Positions 1 through 8,400 of a DNA stretch of 27,422 nt are shown here, piece after piece (position 1 is the first letter of the stretch; every line of letters begins with the position of its first letter). A program made the translations under genes and the position numbers. The notes beneath the pieces are model-generated. The model was not told the origin of the DNA, did not search any database, and worked only from the letters and a program-made list of their open reading frames with translations. The stretch spans positions 9,652-37,073 of the forward strand of contig DAPR01000038.1 of assembly GCA_002502605.1 (NCBI GenBank), written 5' to 3'. Source of the DNA: Euryarchaeota archaeon UBA258 (lineage in GTDB: Archaea; Thermoplasmatota; Poseidoniia; Poseidoniales; Poseidoniaceae).

Positions 1-915
1 GTGCATTTTATGGCAGAGTCAGCCGATATTCTCACGTCCGATCACCAACATGTCATCCTTCCTAACTTGAGGGCTGGATGCTCCATGGCGGATATGGCAA
101 CGCTGAGCGACGTCAAAGTTGCTTGGGATGAAATCATCGAGCAAACGGGTCTTGCCGACCCAATCGACCGTCCGGATCCAGTTGCTCTTGCATCGGAAGG
201 TGAGGCTTTTCTTGTTCCAGTCACCTACATGAACAGCAGCGCAGACCTCAAAGATTTCGTTGGCCGCCACGGTGGTATTGTGTGCACTTCAACCAATGCT
301 TCAGGTGCGCTTGAATGGGCCTTTGAACGGGCAGGTCCGAACGGCTCAGTCTTGTTTTTCCCAGATCAACATCTTGGAAGAAACACTGGTGCAGCGATGG
401 GCATTGATGAACGTCACATGCCCACTTGGACTCCCGGTATTGGGGCAATGGGCGAACTATTGGGTAGCCGGATCATTCTGTGGCACGGCTTTTGTTCGGT
501 CCACAAACGATTCACGGTTGAACAGGTTGAGGAATTCCGTACACGAGAGCCGGAAGGACTTGTTGTGGTCCACCCCGAATGCCCAAAAGCAACCGTTGAT
601 GTCAGCGATGCGAATGGTTCAACCCAATACATTCGCAATTACGTTGCTCAACAAGCACCAGGGGCGCGAATTGCTATTGGTACTGAGATCAACATGGTCG
701 CTCGTTTGGCTCAGGAGCACCCTGATAAGCACATCGAATGCTTGGACGAGGAAATCTGTCCTTGCTCAACGATGTACATGATCCACCCAGCCTACCTGAT
801 GGATGTCCTTGAACGGATTGTTGACGGTGAGGTGCCAAACAAGATCGAAGTTCCAGAAGCGATTCAGACAGGATCTCTATGGGCCCTTGAACGGATGCTT
901 TCAATCAAGAAGTGA
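1..915 (+). CDS. nadA: Quinolinate synthase NadA (5' end cut by window edge)
   Basis: NadA condenses iminoaspartate with dihydroxyacetone phosphate to quinolinate, in the cytoplasmic de novo NAD pathway, using a [4Fe-4S] cluster held by three cysteines. Numbering from the first codon in the window, the three ligands appear in family context: C27 in RAGCSMADMA, C165 in WHGFCSVHKRF and C255 in the CPCSTMYM segment (C253 lies next to it). HPECP near residue 194 is also typical. The window opens at a point that aligns with the FMAExAxIL region of other NadA proteins, roughly 70 residues into the family, so the first GTG is an internal valine and the true start lies upstream. The gene ends 3 bp before the stop of the convergent PAP2 gene. 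No nadB or nadC is visible here. Identity is confident. Confidence 0.93.
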   Translation: MHFMAESADILTSDHQHVILPNLRAGCSMADMATLSDVKVAWDEIIEQTGLADPIDRPDPVALASEGEAFLVPVTYMNSSADLKDFVGRHGGIVCTSTNASGALEWAFERAGPNGSVLFFPDQHLGRNTGAAMGIDERHMPTWTPGIGAMGELLGSRIILWHGFCSVHKRFTVEQVEEFRTREPEGLVVVHPECPKATVDVSDANGSTQYIRNYVAQQAPGARIAIGTEINMVARLAQEHPDKHIECLDEEICPCSTMYMIHPAYLMDVLERIVDGEVPNKIEVPEAIQTGSLWALERMLSIKK

Positions 916-918
916 GGG

Positions 919-3012
919 CTACTCTTCTTCTTGCGTTGGCAAATAACTTCGCTCTGATTGACGTTGATAGGCATACACGAACGCCATTAAGAAGGCCGAA
1001 AGTAAGCCAATTTGCATAATAATGTTGGAATACACCGTCAACTCAGGTTCCCAGCTGTGCACATGAACGGTAACCACACCGTTTTCATCTTCCTCGAAAT
1101 ACACGAGGTGTTCTGGAAGCACTTGAGGGCCAAATTGGTGCAATTCATCTGATGTCAACAGCATGGTTTGATTCTCTGTCAAGTTGAGGAACTGAATTTC
1201 TCCGTCCATGTACTTGGTCTGAGGACTGGTTGGATTCAGGTGATCACGGGCAGACCACGCAAGAATCCCGCTGTTCATGGACGGATCACTCACTTGGTAC
1301 TTCGGATCGCTGGCTAACCACTGAGCGTCACTGCTGCGGTTGTAGACGACAAGTCGGTCCGTTGCTGTCACATTGACCGTCGCTGCCAAGAATTCATCAT
1401 CGAAGACAATGTCAACGATCGTAGCGTTGGACATGTTCACCTCTGTGCCCCATCCCGACAAAATTTCATCTTGTTCGGCTGACGCACTTGCGTTGATCTC
1501 TTTGATGGCGATTGAACCGGTTGTTCCAATTCGGGCAAAGTGGACTGTTGTTGGTTCGTCTTCATAGACCACTGCGAGTTCTAAATCAGCGGCTTGGACA
1601 TGGAGAATTGGTCGTTGACTGAGGTTGATGTCGACTTGGGCACCGCTGAAATCCACTGCACTGAGCGATCCATTGGACAGCATGACCACATAGGCACTGG
1701 TTTGGGACGAGGTGATGAGGATGCGTTCAGGACGTTCCATTTCCTTTGAGAGGATCATTTCGAATTCATTTGTTGATGTTTGATCACCCAAATCAAAAAT
1801 CATCAGTGTAGTTCCGTTTGCTATGGCAAGATGGTCATCTTGAACATCAAAGGGTGAATCAAGATCGATGATCCCATCCAAGACCTCATAGGGCTCTTGT
1901 TCAAGGTTGCTTAGATCGTGAATTAGGAGCACTGCGCCTGTGCCCTTGTTATCAATCGTCGCCATCCAACCGTCTGCAGCGGCGACATCCTGCGGTGCTT
2001 CTACGCCTCCAGCAGGAAGGCTTTGGTGACTTAATTCCCATGTTAACAGGGCAAACAGGACAATAAAAATAGCCAAAACAATTGTTCCAGTTTCCCTGCT
2101 TGATGGTTCGCGGTACCGCTTGACGACGCGCTGAATGCGGTTAAGAACAATCCCAAATGCCTTTTTCGGATTCGTCAGTACGGTGACGACCCTTGAATTG
2201 ATGGTGCGTTCATCGAATATGCTCCACCAAGGGCCAGAGGTCCGCCCAGCCAAACTGACCGCCAAGCTGGCGACAAGGACGCCACCAATAATGTCGACGA
2301 ACCAGTGAATGCCGAGGTAAATAATAGCAAATGCAGTCACAACAATGTAGACCAGCACCAGGTGTCTGTAGCGATTCCAGCGGCGATCTTCATCGAATCG
2401 AGTCAAACAAAGCCAGACGGCGAACGGTATGCCGATGTGGAGGGAAGGGAATCCGTTTGTGAACGGGTCAATTCTTCTGAACCAATCGGCGATTTCGGGG
2501 GTTAAATCATAGGCCAGAGTTTCCATACCAGGAATGTAATCACCTGTGACCCTGACGTTGAAAAAGAGGTAAAACGGGATGGCTATGAGATAGACCCAAG
2601 TCAGTGAAAGTGTCATCCGGTCAGCAATCCATCGGTCGTCAAAGAACGCGAAGTAGAAAATTGAAACATAGCAGATGAACATGTAACCGGCCACATAGAA
2701 ATGCGTCAACACCGCAGTGAGCCAAGGTGCCTTGAAAGCCTGTTGAACATCGTAAGCAAGTGAGCCCTCAATCGCAAAAATCCAAGGTGTCATGTCGAGG
2801 CCGGTGTTTGCCATGATGAGGCGATCGAGTTGGTCTAAAGCGTCCTTTGAATTGTAAATGGCGAAGACGATCAGAATGTGAATCCAATACCGCCGAACAA
2901 AATCGATGAACGTCGGCAATGTGACTTTCATCCATGGTTGCTTGAAGACCGGCAATAACACGACGCCAAGCGCTAATGCGCTCACCATCCATGTGAGGTA
3001 AATGCCGTCCAA
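919..3012 (-). CDS. PAP2-superfamily membrane phosphatase fused to an external beta-rich domain
   Basis: A 697-residue membrane protein. Residues 1-260 form a multi-helix PAP2-type domain (Aur1/PAP2_3-like) with the catalytic motifs PSLH (S190, H192) and GIHWFVD (H236, D240). Such enzymes act on lipid phosphates or transfer phospho-headgroups. A further helix lies near 310-328. About 330 residues of beta-rich sequence follow, with several N-x-S/T sequons and propeller-like stretches such as ILAWSARD and HLVYFEED. A last helix near 665-685 precedes a short charged tail. The start is a TTG lying 6 nt after a perfect GGAGGT and directly after an in-frame stop; an ATG at 2988 is the alternative. 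The DUF971 gene ends 83 bp upstream. The PAP2 assignment is firm, but substrate and role of the external domain are unknown. Confidence 0.82.
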   Translation of the reverse strand: MDGIYLTWMVSALALGVVLLPVFKQPWMKVTLPTFIDFVRRYWIHILIVFAIYNSKDALDQLDRLIMANTGLDMTPWIFAIEGSLAYDVQQAFKAPWLTAVLTHFYVAGYMFICYVSIFYFAFFDDRWIADRMTLSLTWVYLIAIPFYLFFNVRVTGDYIPGMETLAYDLTPEIADWFRRIDPFTNGFPSLHIGIPFAVWLCLTRFDEDRRWNRYRHLVLVYIVVTAFAIIYLGIHWFVDIIGGVLVASLAVSLAGRTSGPWWSIFDERTINSRVVTVLTNPKKAFGIVLNRIQRVVKRYREPSSRETGTIVLAIFIVLFALLTWELSHQSLPAGGVEAPQDVAAADGWMATIDNKGTGAVLLIHDLSNLEQEPYEVLDGIIDLDSPFDVQDDHLAIANGTTLMIFDLGDQTSTNEFEMILSKEMERPERILITSSQTSAYVVMLSNGSLSAVDFSGAQVDINLSQRPILHVQAADLELAVVYEDEPTTVHFARIGTTGSIAIKEINASASAEQDEILSGWGTEVNMSNATIVDIVFDDEFLAATVNVTATDRLVVYNRSSDAQWLASDPKYQVSDPSMNSGILAWSARDHLNPTSPQTKYMDGEIQFLNLTENQTMLLTSDELHQFGPQVLPEHLVYFEEDENGVVTVHVHSWEPELTVYSNIIMQIGLLSAFLMAFVYAYQRQSERSYLPTQEEE

Positions 3013-3018
3013 TCAGTG

Positions 3019-3024
3019 ACCTCC
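3019..3024 (-). promoter_or_regulatory. Shine-Dalgarno GGAGGT deciding a TTG start
   Basis: On the minus strand GGAGGT is followed by 6 nt and then TTG, the first codon of the PAP2 fusion protein. The TTG is preceded immediately by TGA in the same frame, so no longer reading is possible. The match to the anti-SD supports TTG over the ATG eight codons downstream. Confidence 0.6.
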
Positions 3025-3095
3025 AAGTGTGCTGGGGTTGCATAGGCTTCATGAAACCCTCGTCGAAGAGAAGCAAGAAAGTGAAGTTGTCGCAC

Positions 3096-3449
3096 TCACC
3101 ATGCACCGTGGACATACGGGCGGCCGTTGTCGGGGTCTCGGCGGTTTGCTAGATCCCAAATCCTTTCAAATCTGTAAATGCCACTTGAGCATCCAATGGA
3201 CCATTCAAATCCTAAAGCATAATTGCCCACCGTTCGAACTTGAGGCTTTTCTTTGGGATGGGCCTCAACCTGCCTGCGGAGTGTTTTGCTTGCTTCATCC
3301 TCATTGCGCATTGGGGAACACTTTGCACACGGGCAGGCATGACGCAGATCATCGTAGGTGATGACAAATTCGGATCCGTCATCATAGGTGAGTGCAACGT
3401 CAACGTCCCTTCGTTCAAATCGCCTTAGATTGGGCATTTCGTCACTCAT
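3096..3449 (-). CDS. DUF971 / GBBH-like N-terminal domain protein, Cys4 variant
   Basis: A 117-residue protein, essentially one DUF971 domain. This fold occurs at the N terminus of gamma-butyrobetaine hydroxylase and as a module of plant HCF101. Visible hallmarks are LRHACPCAKC (C39, C41, C44), VGNYALGFEWS and SGIYRFERIWDL. In the well-known members the metal site is three cysteines plus a histidine in a DGH-x-SGIY context; here that position is cysteine (C87 in IGCSSGIY), giving four cysteines. The start is the ATG at 3449, 10 nt downstream of the Mrp stop; a longer reading would run into the Mrp gene. The spacing implies translation with Mrp. Single-domain DUF971 proteins next to Mrp are consistent with a role in Fe-S protein assembly, but the function is inferred. 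Confidence 0.85.
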   Translation of the reverse strand: MSDEMPNLRRFERRDVDVALTYDDGSEFVITYDDLRHACPCAKCSPMRNEDEASKTLRRQVEAHPKEKPQVRTVGNYALGFEWSIGCSSGIYRFERIWDLANRRDPDNGRPYVHGAW

Positions 3450-3459
3450 TTGATTCGCC

Positions 3460-4467
3460 TCAAATAATTTCCAAACCGGGTCCTGAAGAATCAACAATTT
3501 GGTCTTGAAGAGCAGCGACGACCTTTCCAAAAGCAACAGCAGATGGGCCCTCAGGTTCGCTCACAATGCGATGAACACCATCATCACCGCCGCGGACAAA
3601 GCCGGGGTCGAATGGAAGTGCTCCGAGGAAGGGCACACCAAATTCCTCTGCGGTTGACTTGCCACCGCCTTCCTTGAAGATATCAATGGTGATTGAGAAG
3701 TTTCCTTCACCATCCGCTGTTGCTTTCAATGTCTTTCCAGCAGGTCCGGCAATCTGTACTTCTGAATTTGCTGTTGCTTTTCCATTGATGGTGTAACCAC
3801 TCATGTTCTCAACAACGCCAAGGACGGGCACCTTGAGCGATTCTGAGAAGGTGATTGATTTTCTGCTGTCGAGAAGAGCCACATCTTGCGGCGTGGTGAC
3901 GATGACCATCCCGTCGATATTAGGCAGTGATTGCGCAACGGTCAATGGCTCATCAGAGGTGCCAGGTGGGAAATCGATGATGAGGTAGTCAAGGTCGCCC
4001 CATTCCACATCGCCGATGAATTGTTGGATGGCCCCGAGTTTGATCGGGCCACGCCACACAACAGGTGTGTCTTCGTTGTCCAACAAGAACGCCATGGAGA
4101 TGACCTTGACGCCGAGGTGGCCTTGAGCGGGGTGAATGCGACCGGATTCGACATGAAGTCGACGACCGTCCAATCCCATCATCTTCGGAACGTTAGGTCC
4201 CGTAATATCGATGTCCAAAATTCCAACTTTCAAACCTTGTTGGGCGAGGGCGAGCGCTAATCCCGTGGAGACAGTGGATTTGCCAACCCCTCCTTTTCCA
4301 GACAAAACCATGACCTTGTGCTTGATTTTTCGTCCAATTTCTTCCATGGACATCTTGCGCTTCATTTGAGCGTAAGCCTGTTCCATTTGCTTCTGTTCTT
4401 GCGGCGATGCCTCAGCGGGTTCCTCACCGCTGTTGGCGCCGTGCTGGGTTACCGGAGAATCGGCCAT
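3460..4467 (-). CDS. Mrp/NBP35-family P-loop ATPase, cysteine-free with a beta-rich insertion
   Basis: A 335-residue deviant-Walker P-loop ATPase of the Mrp/ApbC/NBP35 family, which carry and transfer Fe-S clusters as dimers. Seen: deviant Walker A SGKGGVGKST (56-65), DIDITGP (85-91), VWRGP (137-141), DFPPGTSDE (165-173) and a GVPFLGALPFDP tail motif. The usual CPxC pair after ENMS is absent. In its place residues 222-265 form an insertion resembling a small Ig-like or carboxypeptidase-regulatory beta-sandwich (VQIAGPAG, ATADGEGNFSI). The whole protein has no cysteine. Residues 1-40 are a polar, Gln/Glu-rich leader; there is no DUF59 domain. I chose ATG 4467 (Met-Ala); ATG 4473 and TTG 4512 are alternatives. 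It sits in an operon with DUF971 downstream (10 nt) and a membrane protein upstream. Family confident; Fe-S carrier function doubtful. Confidence 0.88.
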   Translation of the reverse strand: MADSPVTQHGANSGEEPAEASPQEQKQMEQAYAQMKRKMSMEEIGRKIKHKVMVLSGKGGVGKSTVSTGLALALAQQGLKVGILDIDITGPNVPKMMGLDGRRLHVESGRIHPAQGHLGVKVISMAFLLDNEDTPVVWRGPIKLGAIQQFIGDVEWGDLDYLIIDFPPGTSDEPLTVAQSLPNIDGMVIVTTPQDVALLDSRKSITFSESLKVPVLGVVENMSGYTINGKATANSEVQIAGPAGKTLKATADGEGNFSITIDIFKEGGGKSTAEEFGVPFLGALPFDPGFVRGGDDGVHRIVSEPEGPSAVAFGKVVAALQDQIVDSSGPGLEII

Positions 4468-4492
4468 GCCCATTGGATTGAAAGGGGCTACT

Positions 4493-4870
4493 TCAACCCA
4501 CCTTCGGTTCAATAAAGACAGAACGACCGCGCAATGCGAGCCAATGGGTCAAAACGGTGGCCGCTAGAAATCCGATTAAGTATGCTGCATCGAAGGTCTG
4601 ATCAGCATAGGCATAAGCCAAACCAACACTCAACGGGACGCTGACCCAAAAGCCAATGCGGTAGGCAAGGTGGTCCGAATCGTCTCCACGTTGGGAAAGA
4701 AACCAAACAATCGGTCCCATCAAGAAGGTCATGAGCGTTATGCTAACGGCGATTGCACGGAAGAAAAGCGTCAATCCATTCGCCGCTGCAACGATGTGGC
4801 CAACAAATAAGCTAGCGTAGATGACTGCAGCGATACCAATCCCGCGGATGAGTCTGGACCTCTGCTCCAT
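4493..4870 (-). CDS. Small four-helix membrane protein, unknown function
   Basis: 125 residues with four hydrophobic segments near 9-30, 34-58, 70-89 and 92-110, a short charged loop (SQRGDDSD) between the second and third, and a C-terminal basic patch followed by EPKVG. I do not recognise the family. The start is the ATG at 4870; a weak GAGGT lies 11 nt before it. The gene ends about 25 nt upstream of the Mrp start, so it is the probable first gene of the operon that continues through Mrp and DUF971. It is divergent from the ArsC-type gene, with 85 bp between them. Confidence 0.65.
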   Translation of the reverse strand: MEQRSRLIRGIGIAAVIYASLFVGHIVAAANGLTLFFRAIAVSITLMTFLMGPIVWFLSQRGDDSDHLAYRIGFWVSVPLSVGLAYAYADQTFDAAYLIGFLAATVLTHWLALRGRSVFIEPKVG

Positions 4871-4927
4871 GGCAACGGGATACCTCGCAGGTTTGAGAAC
4901 ACTCTCATAGAACTCAATAGAGATGGC

Positions 4928-4934
4928 TTAATAC
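4928..4934 (+). promoter_or_regulatory. TATA-like box for the ArsC-type gene
   Basis: TTAATAC sits about 25 bp upstream of the ATG at 4956. In archaea, transcription usually starts some 25 bp after the TATA box, so the message would begin at or next to the start codon. No Shine-Dalgarno is visible, which fits a leaderless transcript. Confidence 0.4.
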
Positions 4935-4955
4935 CCTCACCATTCTACGGATTCC

Positions 4956-5324
4956 ATGCGTCTTCTGTTTGTCTGCGTTGGTAACTCCTGCCGATCTCAG
5001 ATGGCAGAAGGGCTTGCTAAAGCAATGGGTCATGAGGCTGATTCAGCAGGAACCTCCCCTGCATCTTCGATTGCGACACACGCAGTGACCGTGCTCGAAA
5101 GTCGCGGAATTTCAACTGAAGGCATGCGTCCCAAAAGCGTAGATCAATTTTCGGCACAAGACTATGATTATGTGATCTCAATGGGTTGTGGCGTTCACTG
5201 CCCTGTCATGAAAATCGATGAGGATTGGGGACTCGAAGACCCTGTGGGGGGACCCCTTTCCCTCTATTACGACACGGCTGAAGAAATCCAACGTCGACTG
5301 AATGTATTGACTCAAAAAAACTGA
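4956..5324 (+). CDS. ArsC-type low-molecular-weight phosphatase / arsenate reductase
   Basis: 122 residues. The N-terminal P-loop is C7-VGNS-C-R13 (CX5R) followed by SQMAEG, the signature of the thioredoxin-coupled ArsC branch of the low-molecular-weight tyrosine phosphatase fold. Two further cysteines, C78 and C82 (MGCGVHCP), lie where ArsC carries its redox pair, although their spacing is shorter than in the S. aureus enzyme. WGLEDPVG supplies the general-acid aspartate. The likely reaction is reduction of arsenate to arsenite by a cysteine relay; a protein phosphatase cannot be excluded. No ars transporter or ArsR is visible. The last codons contain an A7 run that doubles as a T7 on the other strand, downstream of the tRNA. 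Confidence 0.8.
   Translation: MRLLFVCVGNSCRSQMAEGLAKAMGHEADSAGTSPASSIATHAVTVLESRGISTEGMRPKSVDQFSAQDYDYVISMGCGVHCPVMKIDEDWGLEDPVGGPLSLYYDTAEEIQRRLNVLTQKN
5314..5320 (-). terminator. T7 tract downstream of tRNA-Gly(GCC)
   Basis: A run of seven T on the minus strand lies about 30 nt past the tRNA 3' end, inside the last codons of the convergent ArsC-type gene. Archaeal RNA polymerase stops at T-rich tracts, so this is a plausible terminator. Confidence 0.35.
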
Positions 5325-5349
5325 GCAGTTCGGCGTTGTGATGGGTTTT

Positions 5350-5424
5350 TGGTGCGAGCGCCGGGATTTGAACCCGGGTTCAAGCGTTGGCAACGCTCGG
5401 TGATAACCGCTACACTACGCTCGC
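5350..5424 (-). tRNA. tRNA-Gly (anticodon GCC), CCA encoded
   Basis: On the minus strand the acceptor GCGAGCG pairs with CGCTCGC. The D-arm starts TAGTGTAGCGGTTATCAC. The anticodon stem GAGCG/CGCTT (one G-U) encloses TTGCCAA, giving anticodon GCC. The T-arm is CCGGG-TTCAAAT-CCCGG. The discriminator is A at 5353 and the genomic sequence continues with CCA (5352-5350). The mature body is 72 nt without CCA. A TATA box lies at the expected distance upstream. Confidence 0.95.
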
Positions 5425-5451
5425 AGAGGTATTCATTCCACCGAGCGGGGG

Positions 5452-5457
5452 TATAAA
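5452..5457 (-). promoter_or_regulatory. TATA box of tRNA-Gly(GCC)
   Basis: TTTATA on the minus strand (within AGTTTATACCCC) is centred about 30 bp upstream of the tRNA 5' end, the standard spacing of an archaeal promoter. Confidence 0.65.
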
Positions 5458-5480
5458 CTGTTATCGGCCGTTGGTGATGC

Positions 5481-8400
5481 TTACTGTGAACCGAACATAT
5501 CTTCGCCATCCCCACGCTTGGGACCATTGCGAACCGAGACGATGACGATCGCTGCAGCCACCAGTCCAAACAACGCCAAGATTCCGATTAAAACGCCTGT
5601 TGAGAGGAAATCACCATCTGTGCTCATCAATGGAGAATCCCCTTCTGCGAGGCTGATCGCAATCGAGGTAAAACCAGTCGTTTCACCGTAACTGTCCGAG
5701 GCCTGTACGAGGACCTCGTGGGTGCCAAGAGGGATGCTCGGACGGACACTCATCTCTGCAGTGAAGATTCCATCGCCTGCAATGCGGTCACCGTTCAATC
5801 CTTCATCGTTCATTGCAACCCATGTGGTTCGAGTGCCTAACGGAGTGAACACCCCGAGGTTGGCCTGAGCCACGGCAACACCGTCGGCATCATAGATTTC
5901 AATCTCAAGAAGTGCGGTCGTAGCCTCATCCGATTTGGCCAGGGCGATGGTGTTTGGTGCCACGATGGATGGCGGCGTGTTGAACACCAGCATCGTAACG
6001 GGATTCATCACATCATCCGGGATGTAATGTTCCCCGTAAAGATCGACATGTGTGCTGTTTGCGCTCAAGGCATGCCACGCTGTAGCCGTGGTTTTCCTAC
6101 CAAGCGAGTCGGTCATGATAAATCGCAGTTCATGTTCACCTGGAGCAATGGATTGAGGAATAGAGAAGTTACCAGCCCAAACTCCGTTTTCTTCAGCCAA
6201 TTCCACCAAGTCCCCGCCTTGGTCTCGCATGTCGATTTGCACGGTTTCTACACCGTGCCCGTCGTAAGCTTGTGCGTTGATGATCACGGTTGTACCTCGT
6301 GGTCCTCTGTCTGGAAGCATGTCAACCGACGTCAGCCTTGGGCCTTGATTGACAACTTCGACGACCCCTTGCCCAGTGGTGATGGTACCAAACCAATCCA
6401 CTGCGGTGAGGTTAAGCGTAACATTGCCGACTTGGAGCCCCTTTACAATGTGCTGAGCAGTGTATCTGTCATCACCAATTGTGGAGTCACCATCGAGGCC
6501 ACGGTCATTGAGCGTGGTCACGCTACCGCCGAGTGGAGTGAGGTCAACCGTGACCGATTCGATGTTGAATTCAGCATCGGTGACATGGGCAACCAGTGTA
6601 CCGGTGCTGCCTCCCTCGCCGACGATCAGTCCCTCAACGAAGCCAAGTTGAACCAAGACCGGTGCAGAATTGTTCTCTGCGGTGATGATTGAAGGCGACA
6701 GGATTCGTTGCACAACTTGAGACTCGGTGAAGAGTGCAGTGTCATTGCCTTCTCCGAACGGGAGGTCCAAGCTTCGTGTGACGCTTGAGACCAAGCCCAT
6801 CAAGGGACCTTCGTCCACAATTGAGCCGTTCGCAACGCCGCCTGAATCTCCGTACGCTCCACTCCAGTGAACCACTGAGAGGTTGAAACCATCTCTTGGA
6901 TCGAGTCCAGTCGCAAAGGCTTCCACGGTCAATTCGAGTCCATCTTGGCCGGAAAGGTGAACGATATCGTGTGCAACCATCGGAATCGGCATCAACCCGG
7001 TCTCTCGAACAATGGTAATGTTTCCAAGAATTTCTTGTGCTTCAGGTTGCGTAGCGTTTTGTTCAATCGGGCTGCGCTCTGGTTTTTCATCACCGCTTGA
7101 AGCGTCAGCACCCGTCTCTTCCCAAACGATTCGCACCGTACGGTTTGCCCAATCTGAGTTGACGACTTGGTAATCCCATGTCTCGTTGTGAGATGCCCCG
7201 ATGCCTTCATCTTGGAAGAAATTCCCTCCATTGATGCCAGTGAGGTTGAACCATGATTCCTCATGAATGACGTTGACAAGGAACACTTGGCCTGTCGCAT
7301 TTGCTTGATTGCCAGTCTCTTCGATTGTTCGAACAATTCCGAAACTTCCCTGTGCATCGCCCGTGATGACGCCATCGACATGTATGTCGTCCGTGAGGGT
7401 AATGCCGTCTTCGATGAGCGTATGGAAATCGAGAATGGTGCCGTTGACTTGGATGCTTGAATTTTCATCAGATTCTCCGAATCCAAAGGTGCCGCTTCCG
7501 ACGAGTTCTTCCTTGTGCTCAACCCGCACGCCGTCAACCCATCGCTCGATGGTGGTTAAGCCGTCTAGGTCAATGTCAATTGTGGTGTCATCGTCTTCAA
7601 GAAGCATGGTCGCCAACGCCTCAAATTGTGTATGGTCGAGCCTCCGTTCACCGTTTTCATCCCATGTTTCAAGGTAGAGAACACCGATTTCTCCTTCGAT
7701 TGTGAGCGCTCCATCCTCATCATCACCGCTGATGTTTAAGCTGCCAGTTGCTTCTAGATTCACGCGTTCTGAAACGGTTCCATCGATCATGGTGCGGTTG
7801 AAATGACCGTTAGATACGTTGGCCATAATGACGGTTGTGAGGCCGTCGTCTTCGGTCATGATCATCAATGTCCCCGAGCCCCGAGCATCAAACACTTGGG
7901 AGGTCAATGAACCGCTAAGAACCGTTTCATTTTTCCAAATTGATTCTAAAACCAAGTTGAGCATTGTTTCGCTTTCATTGCTCACTTCGGATGAGATGAG
8001 GCTTCCGTTGCCCAATTCCCACGAATTGAGTGCGAGCCCAACCCGCTCTTGCCAGCCTTGGCCCTCGAAGGAAAGAACAAATGCTTGGGTTCCATTTTCG
8101 TCCATGTATGTTTGATTCAGGTCCCAAGTTGTCGACGTCATCACTTCGTGATCGGCCATCGGTTGGTTCCATGTGCCAACAGTCAGGCTTCGGGAGGCAC
8201 TGACTGCTTCATCTAAAGAATCACCATTCCATCCAATGACATCGATGTTCAAATCGATTTCATCGCCCCAAGCTAAGGAGGTGTTGAATTGGATGTTTGC
8301 GATTCGTGTGTCCTCTTCAACTGACCACGAGGTAAACACCTCGTAAGGCAAGAGTGTGTCATTTCGCAGGTGGTTCAAGTCCACAGAAATTTCGTACGCA

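Noticed and set aside
1..3. GTG at the first base as the nadA start codon
   Set aside because: The sequence from this codon aligns to the interior of NadA, about 70 residues in; it reads as an internal valine.
3460..4467. Loss of the Mrp CPxC site explained by a frameshift
   Set aside because: The frame stays open, and family motifs resume in frame on both sides of the insertion.
6027..6692. 221-codon plus-strand frame inside the surface protein gene
   Set aside because: It is antisense to a well-supported exported protein, has low-complexity composition and no recognisable motif.
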